Source: Branchiostoma floridae (taxonomy: Eukaryota; Chordata; Leptocardii; Amphioxiformes; Branchiostomatidae). Taken from it: a DNA stretch of 64,000 bases. Positions 1 through 10,891 of this stretch are shown in pieces (within the stretch, counting starts at the first letter, position 1; each line of letters begins with the position of its first letter). A program made the translations under genes and the position numbers. The stretch spans positions 690,864-754,863 of the forward strand of contig NC_049986.1 of the NCBI RefSeq assembly GCF_000003815.2, written 5' to 3'. The notes under the pieces were generated by a model. It worked only from the letters and a program-made list of their open reading frames with translations. It searched no databases and was not told the origin of the DNA.

Positions 1-1921
1 CAACCAAGGAGACGTTGCTTCCTTTCTTCATCGGGCATGTTGACTGATCTTCACATGACGAGACGAAGACATTGAAGATAGTCGCTTCGGATCCTGTACA
101 GAGGCAACGGCTCTTCATAATAAGGAGTGGAACGACACTTCTAGTATTACACTGATATATAATGCATAACAAGTTTTATCTGACATATTCGTCAACCACA
201 AGGGACCGAAAACAGTTTATCCGTATATCCTCAAGCAACTAACAAGAACACGATACAGATTGATGGTTGGATAGGACAGTGTTGGGAAAATAACTTGTCT
301 GGTACACTCTCGAGAATGCAATGACAATGAAGGCCATGTGGTGACATTATTATTAGCTATATATTACAGCCATGGCAGTTTGGCAACATCATAAGTAATT
401 CCTTCATTTTTTGTGTCTAGAAATATGGTTAGTTACTGCATTGTAGTGTGTCTAGAAATACGGTTTATAACACGTACAGTGTGTGTGTTCAATAGACGAG
501 TGCAGACTGGGGACTATAACGGGGGAGGTTCAAAGTCCAGTAACTGTTCCACAAAATGCGCATGCCTTTTGTCGTCGTACATTTTACCGAGAACCCATCA
601 AAAACAAACTTAGATATTGTAACTGTGATGTATACGCGTAAGCTGCACAGGCAATACCCCACACTACCCTGCACAACATGGCGTACCAGTGTTGTCATTA
701 CTCTATATTTTGGGTTAGGTGAAGGCCGTGAAGAAACTCCTTCATATGCTGCCATACAGTTCCCTTATCTGGTGCTTCTACATTTGAAGTGTCTTGAAGA
801 GTAACTTGTTCTTGGTAAACTGTATTAGCCAGGCCCCCACCTATAACGTTATGACATGCATAACTGCCTACATGTATCATACTGAAGTCTGGTAGTTATG
901 TTATGTAGGTATGTTATCTTAATTCAAGTCGGTGGGGTTGAGTACTGAACGAGTTATACTCTATTGTTTGCGTATCAAAAGACTCACCACAGTCCCTCCA
1001 TTGGAGTGCGTTTGCTAAGGTGGCGGAAATTCCCACACAAAATGCGAGGACGAAAATGTGTTTGAGAGTTATGATGCCCCTAAACGCTGTCATTGTGATC
1101 CGGGCTATGAGTATGGCCACTCTATCCTGTTGTCGCCTTTGACGGGCTTTGTGAGAACCAAAGTCCAAACAGACAGGTTGTGCGACCAGCCACCACTGCA
1201 CGTCGAGTTCAATGCTGTTTACCTTTCCCTCCGCGAGAGAAAGTAGTCCAATTCATGACACTGGTGTCATTTCAGAATTGCCTTGCTTCTATGTGTGTTC
1301 TAGGGCAACGTTATTGATATCTACTTCTTTATTACCCTCTAACTACCCCCACTGGGCATCACTGAGGGGTGATCTTTTCGGGTTAACACTTCCTAACAAA
1401 ATGTGGCTTTTGGTCAAGTGAAACGGAATGTTCGTGAGATTCTATAGATATAATTCTGAGTTAGCAGAGCTCTGTCAGAGCTAGGACGTTGGTATTAGAA
1501 AAAATAAACCTCTCTTCTCTGCCAATATAACCACCCATTAGATTTCACAGCATGACAACGCCCAATACATTCGTGAAAGCACCTGTAAAAATCATTCTTA
1601 GGTTTAGTTCGCGTATCCAAAAATATCCATGATGTTTTGTCTTGCTGGGATAACAAAAATGGATAGCAGCCAATTTCTGTATAAACACGCCGTTAACTTT
1701 GTCCGAAATCACGCAAAATCCTCGAATGTGAAGTTAAAAAGCAAGTCTTTGCATTCTAACAGGTGGTTTGCTCAACAGCCAATCAAATTTACGCTACCAT
1801 TTGCCATATCCCGATATGGGACAGTGAAGTGACCAATGGCAGGCCGTCTTCTATTGCTTACCCGTCGCCTAGCAACAATGCATGACGGGAAGGGACACAA
1901 ACTCGAACTCCGAAATCCAAG
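1..1921. other. upstream region, no supported gene
   Basis: I see only short, overlapping open frames without splice context or recognisable motifs here. The stretch is presumably intergenic, holding the AK8 promoter and 5' UTR near its right end (the G/C-richer bases from about 1840 precede the AK8 start). No repeat family could be paired with the rest of the window. Confidence 0.5.
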
Positions 1922-4900
1922 ATGGACGAAACGAAGAAACCGCTGCGAATCCCGCCTGAATTTGGCACTTACGCAGAGAAACACGGCGTTTTCGATCTAT
2001 ACAAGGTACGGATATTGTATTGTGGGGTGTTCTGACGTTAACAAATGTGATTTATTGTTAGTAGTACCTTGTATATTCTCTCAATTCGACCTTTTATTCA
2101 ATGAATTGGGAGGGGTGGGTGTTTAGTACACTGTTGTCAACAACAACAACACATGTTCATGATCCATGCTTCGAAAGGGATGGGGACTGCTCTACAACTT
2201 AGAATTATAATTATCCACTGATCAATAAATGTAAAGTTTAAAGATATGAAAGTCGAGAGTACAAAAGGAGGAACAGTAAAGCTTAGTCTTAGCTACTAAC
2301 AATATTATAATGTTGGGTGTATTTATTTTTCCCTTCTTCTTCTTCTTCATCCGGTTATGTCCAACTGCCAAGGCATTGGCAATAATTATATTTTTTTCAA
2401 TCCCTACAGAGAGTGATAGAGAACATTGTGATTGACAAGCCAGAAGAACCGTTACAGTACATCATCGACTACCTCAAGAGGGAGAATGATGATGGTGAGG
2501 AAACAGCAGAATTCTTGATGCTGCTTCTCTTTTAATATTTTAATATTTTAAGATTTACACTTAACATTGTGTTGTCATGGTAAATGGAAACAAGTTGATT
2601 TGCTTGCTAAACAAGCAAAGCAAAATCATTATTGAGCACATGATAATAAAAAAACGACAAGTAGGATACTTATGATGTTTCATGGCTGTTAACTACATGG
2701 CTTTCATTATTATTGCATGTCACATGTCACTGTATCAGACAAGTTGAATAAAGGGACTCTTTTTACACAACCACTGCTCTATTTCCACTGAAGGCAATTC
2801 TGACTGGTTCACATTGTGCGGAATGTGACAGACGGTCACCAAAACGTCGGCAGTGGTTGTGTAGAAAGAGTGTTACATTTTTATTCAGTGACATTCCAAC
2901 CTGATGAAACTATTCATGGATGTATCGATATGATCAGACAAGTGATTTTCCCAACACTACCCTGTCTGACACACCACTATTTGTCATTACAGTTCCCCAG
3001 ATCTGCATCCTGGGGCCCCCTGCAGCTGGCAAGAGGACAATTGTAAGAATACTACTTTTATTACTGTTTTGTTCTGTATAGCAAAATTATTACCCTAAAA
3101 CAATGTTGATCCATAATTGATGATATGAACACTATTGATATACAGTCATGTACTTCTAAATCTTTGAAAGATTCTTGAGATGCTTTAAAAGGGTCTAGAA
3201 AAAAAGTCTTGAGATCATTGTAAAGAATCTTGAGACTCTCAAGATTGTCTCAAAGGATCACAAGATTTTTCAAATAGATCTTGAGTATTTTTCATTTTCA
3301 AAGAGGTCTTTATGTTCTGTCGAGTATCAGAAAAGATAAGTTTAAGCTGTAAAAGGCTACAAGCAAAAGTCAAGTGCTCTGCTCTGAGGCCAATAATAAT
3401 CTGCTTGCTGTTCTTAGTTTTCAGACATCATCCTCTCTATTCAAAGTCCTAATCTGACTGTTTTTTCTTTCCTTGCCAGGCCCGAGAGGTGTGCAAGCGT
3501 CTCCGTGTGGTTCACATCACCCCCGAGGCTCTGGTAGGGGATGACGTGAACCCTGTTGCTAAACAGGCCAGGAACATTGTCAAGGCAGGGGAGGTAAGGA
3601 TTCTGCTCACCTCATCCAAGAATCCTAACAATATGGCTGTCTTTTTTTGTATTTAACAACCAGATAAGGTTTCTCAAACCGTTTCCGGTTTGTTCCGAAT
3701 TTAAAAATGCACTGCGTAACCTACCGGTGCACACGCGTAGGAAGGAACGCTTCGTAACATGCGGACATTCTTGACTATTGTGTGTGAATAGATTGACAAA
3801 AGGCCATGGGAAAGACCAAGGAGCTTTTATCAGTGATAAAAGCTCCTTGGAAAGACTTACCGTATATTCTCGAATAAAGTACGCACTTTTTTAACTTTTC
3901 AAAATTGAAAAGGTGCTACAAGTTGTTGCCAAAGTTGGGGTGCGTACTTTATTTGAGGTCACTGCACAGAGAAATGGTAAAAAAAGCCTAAAATAAAGCA
4001 AGTAATGTTTCAAAACATGCACAGTCTTGTACTCTCATGTCCCTAATAAACGTACCGGGACGTTTATTTTTTTCAGCCTCACAATCCACCCGGTACGTTC
4101 TTATTTTGGACGGTACGTTTATTTTTTTTTCCTGAAAATTGGGGCTTTGCTTAGCCAGGACCCTCAAAGAATGGAAGTTTTTGGGGTTTCTGCCCATATT
4201 TCCGAGGTATTTTTGCTCAAAATTCCCTATTTTTCGGGCGAAACGGCGCGGATTTCCATGAGCGTGTACGCGTACGCGGTACTCTTTCGGTGATTTCGGT
4301 CGATCTCGCTATGACGCTATGAAGTAAATGTTGTTCTTGGGGGAAAATAAAACACCACACTGACGTTTTGAAATACAATTTTTACATAAATAACTTTTAG
4401 TTTTAATTTAGTAGTAGTTTATAGTCTCTGTTTACATCGTAAACCAGCACCTTGCACGAGGAATTTCCGGTCTTGTGGTTCCATGCGCTTTCGGCAGCGA
4501 GGCGGAAGAGTGATTCGTTCACATAATAAATGCTGGACGTAAAAATAACAACTATAACTTCGTTTCCCTTGTGATATGAGTTTTGACGCCGCAAATTCTC
4601 CCAAACGACAGGAATTCGTCGGTAAAAACAGCAAGTTCATAATCACAACTTTCCTTTGTAGATGCATGTGCCATTATGCCGAGGTGGTCACGTCGAAATA
4701 AAACTTTCTCTACGTAGGCTTATTTCTTTGACAAAAATCAACCTTAGTCTAGTTCTCACATAACTAACTTCCATTTAATAGATTTTAATCGTTTTTATAC
4801 CGTAATCACTGTATTTTATGCTACACATCAGAAATCTTGTTGCGATATTTTACCTTGGTAAAAGTGGAGTCGTCCACTGACCCCTAGTGACCTTGTTTAT

Positions 4901-7900
4901 GCTGCTGCGACGCCATGTTGGAGAATAACGCAAAGACGGAGATTTCCATTTTTGGCCCGCGGAATACGAAAATTGGGACAGCTTACATGCATTTCAAGAA
5001 CCTAAAACATCAGATACATGAACGGACGGTCTATTTGTAAAATCTGCCCATATAGCCTTCCAGTCTGCACAGAAATGACGATGTAGAGAAGGGTAGAAGT
5101 GCAAAGAGTCTGAGATGAGAACACTCTGAGATGAGAAAAAAACGCCACGTGAATTCAACAACACTTCGCATAAAATCACATAATTTTGTATAATGTTTCC
5201 TTTCTTCAAATTATGTTTCCTTCATAAAGACTCCAAGTTGAACCGACATTTTGCTGATGTAGTACAGAAAAAAGAAAAAGTGATTCCCTCGTGGATAATT
5301 TACTATTTAGCGCAGCGTAATGCGGCCGGCCACGCGCCCGTGACGGCAGTGTTGGCATAGCGGCCGGACTGAAAATCGTCTGGCCGCGACCACATTCGAC
5401 AGGTGACCGCTATAATATTTCTTAATGCTTAGGTCAACGGGAAAAATCCAAGGGACCGACGAAAACTAACCGCATGGCCAGTTACGTGGCCCCTATACTC
5501 AGGTGACCCCTAAGGCAGGTTTCACTGCGAATTTTAACTTACCTTTTATTTATAAATTGAGAAAACAATGTTCATGATTCAAACAAGATATAGTTCTTCA
5601 GCTCATCATTTATAGAACTAACTGATGTGGTTCTTAGGCATAAATGAATAAAAAGACCTACCTGCTTATTATCTCCTTTTCTTTGGACAGAAGTAGCATG
5701 GTCACAGTTAAATACATGTCAATTTGGTAATTTTCCGGGGGGTATGTTTATTCCGGGGGGTACGTTTATTAGATATTGATGATTTGTCCGGGGGGTATGT
5801 TTATTCCGGAGGGTATGTTTATTAGGGACATGAGAGTAGTTGTCTAAACATGAAACAAAGAAATTGTCTAAACATGATTTACATAAGATTGGCATTTGCA
5901 TACAATCCTTTTGAGTTAGTGACTTTGACTTGTACAACTGTTTATTCCTGATTTCTTCTACCAGTTCACAGTGATTTATATAATTTGCAGTAGGCAATTC
6001 ACAAGTTTATAGAGACAATGACAGTGTAAATGCAGGTTATTTCATGCAAAATAACCTGGGGAAAACATTATAAATTTGAATTTATCCAGTTAAAGGTCTG
6101 CTCATTTATTTGAGTTTTTCCATTTTACCTTTCAGTCCCAAAGATCTGTCTAAGACTTGTCCAAAATCAGGGGTGCATACTTTAATTGGGGTGCGTACTT
6201 TATTCGAGAATATACGGTACTGCATTTTTGCGAAAATGTTGCCTTCCTAGTTCTGTATTGTTTTGGGGAGCCAATGATTTGCATGCTTGTAGCTCCTCAT
6301 TGGGCAGGAGTGTATACTCCCTGTTTGCCATTGTAAAAGTGAGTACCCAAAATAATTCTGTTATTGTATGATAGAGAAGAATCAAGTTCAAAGTTAGCTG
6401 TCAACAGAGAATGTTTGTGTGACACAAAAATGCTACTTTGAACCATGATAATCAATTGTGTGTTTTTATTTTTTCTCCTGTACAGTCCATCCCTGTGGAG
6501 GTGTGGGTCAGTCTGGTGAAGAACAGGATAAAGAGTCATGACTGTATCAAAAAGGTACGGACAAACTGTTTTTGAAACCTTTTGACTTGCAAAAGATTAT
6601 GCAGCAACATTGAAGTTTAATTTTTAAACCTTCTGTTTATGTTGATCTGTTCCTTATCTGGTTGTTAACCATATTTTTTTCTGTGTGTTTACCAGGGCTG
6701 GCTGTTGGAAGGATTCCCACAGACACGTGAGCAGGCCCAGGCTATCCAGGCAGAGGGGATTTCACCTAAACACTGTGGTATGTGCAATGGGTAACACTAC
6801 TGTAACATAGTCATACTATAAGAAGCATCTTTTTGTCATGATTATTGTTGTGATGAGTTTTGTAATTAATGACTTTGAGTTGTTATTATTTGGGCTAATC
6901 GCATTTAAGTTATTATCCATATTTTGATTTAGTCACGTTTTATGTTATATGATTATTGTTATCTTTATGTTTATGTCCATTATGTTCATTTGGGCTCCCT
7001 TGGAAATCAGTTTTATCAAAACTGTAGGGACTACCCTGAAAGATTAATAAATAAATAAATAAATAAAAATGTATTGTAGATTTGTAGGACTTTGTGTACT
7101 ACCTGTTTCAATTGTATTGAAAATAAAAGTTATTTCTTTATCAGTATCTGTATTGTATACAAGTGTAACATTACGGCTATCCAGCAATAACCATGTACTG
7201 AGAATAATTTTTTTCCATATTTCCAGTTGTTTTGGAGGCTCCTGACACTGTCCTTATTGAGCGTGTGGCAGGGAAGCGGGTGGACCCACAGACTGGAGGT
7301 GTGTATCATTCTGTTGTCCTTAGTAGTTAATCTTAAGGCTGAACTGAAGCCAAAATATCCAGAAGTCATCAATTTCTTATCATTTCACAATAATAAATTC
7401 AAATATCACTACTTGATGTGATTTTGCTTTTCTTGGTCTCAGATGTGTACCACACAACGTTTGATTGGCCGAGTAATTCCGAGATTGAGAGTCGCCTGAT
7501 TGTTCCGGAGGGGATCACAGAAGAGTCCATGGTGAGCAGCCTGGTCGAGTATCACAGGTGAGAAATGTGACAGTACAACATAGTTATGTCCCATTCAAGG
7601 AAAAATATGTCAATAGACACTCAAATACATCATCCAAATGTATAAAAGAATGTTCTAGAACAAGCTATTCAAGTATAGATTTGAACTGTCTTAATTCTGA
7701 ACTTGCTTTTGTAACATTTGTGAAATTATTGCAGGTGCTGTCTTAAAATGTCATGAAATGATAAATACAATAGAATGTTGAGCTATAGACAGAAAAAAGA
7801 GGTAATGATTTCTTATGTCAGTAACATCTTCCCTTCCACCCTTCAGGCATTCAGCAGATGTCCTCAGATGTTTTCCCAAAGTCACCAAAAAGATCAACGC

Positions 7901-10471
7901 AGATCAACCCAAGGCTGACATCCTTGCATTAGGTAAATCCAAAATCAACACAGATTTTCTCAAATTTTTTAAGTTGAGTTTTCCTCATAGATATAGGTAT
8001 TACTAATCTTTTTAATGAGTCATTGTTTTTAATGGTTTTATGATTTCTTTGTTTTTGTGTAGTTTTGACGTTCCTGAACAGCACCCCCCGCACGGCTGCC
8101 CCCCACACCCCCAGGATTGTACTGCTGGGACCCACGGGTGCCGGCAAGTCTGTACAGGCCTCACTCATTGCAAACAAGTACAACATCACCAACCGTAAGT
8201 CATGGTTTGTTTCACTTCATGTTAGCGGAGCAGATTAGACAAGGCCATTGTTTAATTGTACAGCAGCTGCAGTTTCTGCCCATTATTTCTCCAAGTTTGA
8301 AAACGAGAACGCACAGATTAGTAGCCTGTAATCAACATTAACCTTGCTCTGTTGCAGTGTCCTGTGGTGCCCTGATTAAGGAGGCCATCGCTGACGAGAC
8401 CAAGATTGGAGAAGCCATCAAGCCGTATGTGGAGCGGGGCATGATGGGTAAGGAAGCATGTGACAACTTATGTCCCTTCAACCTGTCTATGTCCTGAAGA
8501 ATGATCAATGAGAAAAAAAGAAAGATAATGTTATGAATGATAAAAATAGAACTATATTCCCTGTCTGAAAGGAAATGCCTACTAACCACTTGATGCCTTT
8601 TCTTAAGTCTTTTTTTTTTCATTTAGATGTCCCTATTGAGCTAGGGTATCTTGCTTGTTGAAGTGTGAAGGTATATGACACTGAAAGTGCTACCCCTGTC
8701 CCTGGTGCTGAATGTGTATTACACTGAAAGTACTACCTCTGTCCCTAGTTCTGAATGTGTATCACCTATGATATAACATGGTAACATTTGGAAGAGCCAG
8801 ACTGATAGCCAATTTGCAGACAAGCCTGACTTGATATCATGCCAAAGTCAGACCAATAAAAAAACTATAATATAACATCAATAGCATCTATATTGACTTG
8901 TATTTTCCCCTTAGTTCCAGACAACCTGGTGATGAAGGTCCTGAGTGACCGACTCTCGCGATTGGACGCTGTCAGTCGCGGCTGGGTCATGCACGGCTTC
9001 CCCAGGACACGGGAACAGGCAGAGAGTCTAAAGGACGCCAACCTCGACCCCAACAGGTAAGTCCTGTAGCAGTTCAACTAGGTATAGATGGATCGTTGGT
9101 CAGCGTTACATTAAAATCACATCCGTTACATATGATTTCTTGACAAACAGTCCTATTGGCAACCGTTTGCAAATAATTTGTTATATATGGACGTACTTTC
9201 TTATATACGATAATCAGGTTTGTAATGACATATATGGCTAATTGTAAAATTGCTGACAGCTATATTTGTCCTTTTGAACATCAGTCTTTACGCACAGAAA
9301 TGCTGCATTCAGCAAAAATGTTGTTGTTATTGTCACAGTTATGTCCGATACTTTATGTGTGCTTTCAGTAAGACGACTTAGCCACATAGATTTCTTGCAA
9401 ATGTGACTTTTTTCTTGGCAACATTTGGGTGTGATGTGGATACACGAACTATATATCTGAATTGCAGGGATTTGAAATGGCCAGGAGATAAAATTAAACC
9501 ATTAATCTCTATCACATCTGTTGATGAATATATGAATCATAATGTATTGTTGAGGTGAGATTAGGATGATTGTTGTTGATGGTGATTATTAATGTATTCT
9601 ATTTGAAACTGAAATTCTAAACTAAAATCTGTAATGTTTTACCCCAGGGTGTTCTTCCTGGACATACCAAATGACTCTGTGATGGAGAGACTTGTTCTCA
9701 GGAGGACGGATCCAGTAACAGGAGAAAGGTGAGTGTAGGATAGATGTGCAGACAAATGTCATCCCTGTCCTTGGTGCTGAAAATATACCACACCGAAACT
9801 TGCAATACTTCTGCTGTCCTTGGTGCTGAATTTATATCACACTGAAAGTATTGCCCCTGTCCCTGAAGGTGTATCACTCTGAAATTACTACCCGTCCTTG
9901 GTGCTGAAGGGATATCACACTAAAAATTGAAATACTACTGCTGTCCCTGGTACGGAATGTATATCACACTGAAAGTACCATCCCTGTCCCTGGTGCTGAA
10001 GGTATATCACACTGAAAGTGCTTCCCCTGTCCCTGGTGCTGAAGGTATATCACACTGAAATAACTACATCCTGTTCCTGGTGTTGAACTTACTTAAGATT
10101 TTCACAATAAATCCACTTATTAGCACATTCCTATAGTAGCCATTTCAGTAATTTTCGGATAAATCTATCAGTTTGCAATTTGCTTTTAATAATTCAGAGT
10201 CATAAAACAACTTTGTTCCCAACACAGGTATCACTTCCTGTACAATCCCCCACGGACCAATGAGGTGAAAGCACGCCTGCATCAGCATCCCAAAGATGAG
10301 GAGGAAGCTGTGAAGAAACGTCTGATCGAGTACCACGCCTATGCGGAGGAGATCGCCGACTTCTACGAGGCGGCCATGAGGATCAACGCAGACCAGGACC
10401 CGCACACGGTGTTCGAGTTCATCGAGAGCATGATTGTGAACCCATTGCCTAAGAAGCATGGTGACGACTAG
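1922..10471 (+). CDS. AK8: adenylate kinase 8 (two-domain AK), 14 coding exons
   Basis: Adenylate kinase 8 moves phosphate between nucleotides (ATP + AMP to 2 ADP); in vertebrates it is a cytosolic and ciliary/axonemal protein with two tandem AK domains. Exons: 1922-2005, 2410-2494, 2993-3042, 3480-3593, 6486-6554, 6696-6777, 7227-7298, 7443-7557, 7847-7932, 8063-8194, 8358-8447, 8915-9056, 9648-9728, 10228-10471. They join in phase to 481 aa, against 479 in human AK8. The start ([20 protein letters not shown]) matches the conserved AK8 amino terminus. P-loop 1 is GPPAAGKRT (about residues 64-72) and P-loop 2 is GPTGAGKS (275-282). Each domain has its NMP/lid motif: [13 protein letters not shown] (from 135) and [13 protein letters not shown] (from 349), plus RVDPQTG and [11 protein letters not shown]. 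The carboxy end NPLPKK is also AK8-like. Every splice site is GT-AG. Confidence 0.96.
3226..3246. repeat. small perfect palindrome in AK8 intron 3
   Basis: AATCTTGAGA and its exact reverse complement flank a single C. Further TCTTGAG units are scattered between 3160 and 3290, so this looks like a locally amplified motif rather than a transposon. Confidence 0.6.
3816..3850. repeat. 35-base perfect palindrome
   Basis: Arms of 17 bases (CCAAGGAGCTTTTATCA and its exact reverse complement) surround one G. It ends 7 bases before the TA target site of the large inverted-repeat element that starts at 3860. Confidence 0.9.
3860..6217. mobile_element. TA-flanked DNA transposon with 27-base inverted repeats (outer element)
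   Basis: The two ends are exact inverted repeats of 27 bases beginning CCGTATATTCTCGAATAAAG, flanked by TA on both sides (3858-3859 and 6218-6219), as expected for a Tc1/mariner/pogo-type target site. I see no transposase frame, so the copy is non-autonomous. It fills most of AK8 intron 4 and contains a second, nested element. Degenerate relatives of its end (GTGCGTACTTTATTCGAG-like) occur near 54800-54900, 55560-55660 and 59440-59500. Confidence 0.85.
4032..5836. mobile_element. nested TA-flanked inverted-repeat element (inner element)
   Basis: Its ends begin CTCTCATGTCCCTAATAAAC and form a 25-base inverted repeat with one mismatch, flanked by TA at 4030-4031 and 5837-5838. Four copies of a 16-base unit like CCGGGGGGTATGTTTATT's core lie just inside the right end (about 5736-5824), and related units lie inside the left end. 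No transposase frame is visible. It is inserted wholly inside the outer element 3860-6217, so it is the younger of the two. Confidence 0.85.
6975..7070 (+). repeat. LINE 3' tail remnant ending in an AATA repeat
   Basis: A short segment (containing GGGCTCCCTTGGAAATCA) ends in tandem AATA units. The same sequence in reverse orientation lies at about 40477-40560, so it is a dispersed retroelement tail. Confidence 0.6.
8666..8766. repeat. minisatellite, about 43-base unit (AK8 intron 11)
   Basis: Two to three degenerate units of the motif TATCACACTGAAAGT...CCTGTCCCTGGTGCTGAA. The same unit forms a longer array in AK8 intron 13. Confidence 0.75.
9757..10085. repeat. minisatellite, 43-base unit (AK8 intron 13)
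   Basis: About seven to eight units of the same motif as at 8666-8766. Successive TATCAC starts at 9962, 10005 and 10048 give an exact 43-base period; units on the left side are more diverged. Confidence 0.85.
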
Positions 10472-10520
10472 TCCTCACAATATACATGTATACTTCACAC
10501 CTAGTCTAGAGTATTGTAAC

Positions 10521-10883
10521 CAGGGTTGTAGCCAGCCTGAAATCATTTTCAGTCCCCTTGATTTTGAATGGGAATCCTATCGAGCACCGAAGGCATGGCG
10601 TGACGTTGCGCGTCATTTCTAGGGGGTCTGGGTCCCAGAAAATTTTTAAATCAAGACCCTCTGAAACACTATTTCTTGCATGTTGAGGTGCAAATTTTGC
10701 TCGAGACTAAGCTGTTCAATGGCATCTATTTGGTGAAGAAGAACACATGGGTTTCAGTTTTTTTATATCTTTACATATCAATTTTTGTCTGTCCCAGGGG
10801 ACGGAATGGAAAAAAACATTTTTCAGTCCCCAGTTGCAAAATTCCTTCAAAGGACTGAAGGACAGGTGCTGGCTACAACCCTG
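10521..10883. mobile_element. hAT-type MITE in the AK8 3' flank
   Basis: The ends are CAGGGTTGTAGCCAGC and its reverse complement. The flanks are an 8-base direct duplication, ATTGTAAC, at 10513-10520 and 10884-10891. TIRs starting CAGGG with 8-base duplications are typical of the hAT superfamily. It starts 50 bases after the AK8 stop and probably lies in the 3' UTR. There is no transposase frame. Confidence 0.88.
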
Positions 10884-10891
10884 ATTGTAAC

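Noticed and set aside
556-804. 82-codon frame in the upstream region.
   Set aside because: Overlaps three other frames on both strands, with no splice sites or motif.
4027-4293. 88-codon frame at the left end of the inner transposon.
   Set aside because: Its start lies in the terminal inverted repeat and the translation has no transposase motif.
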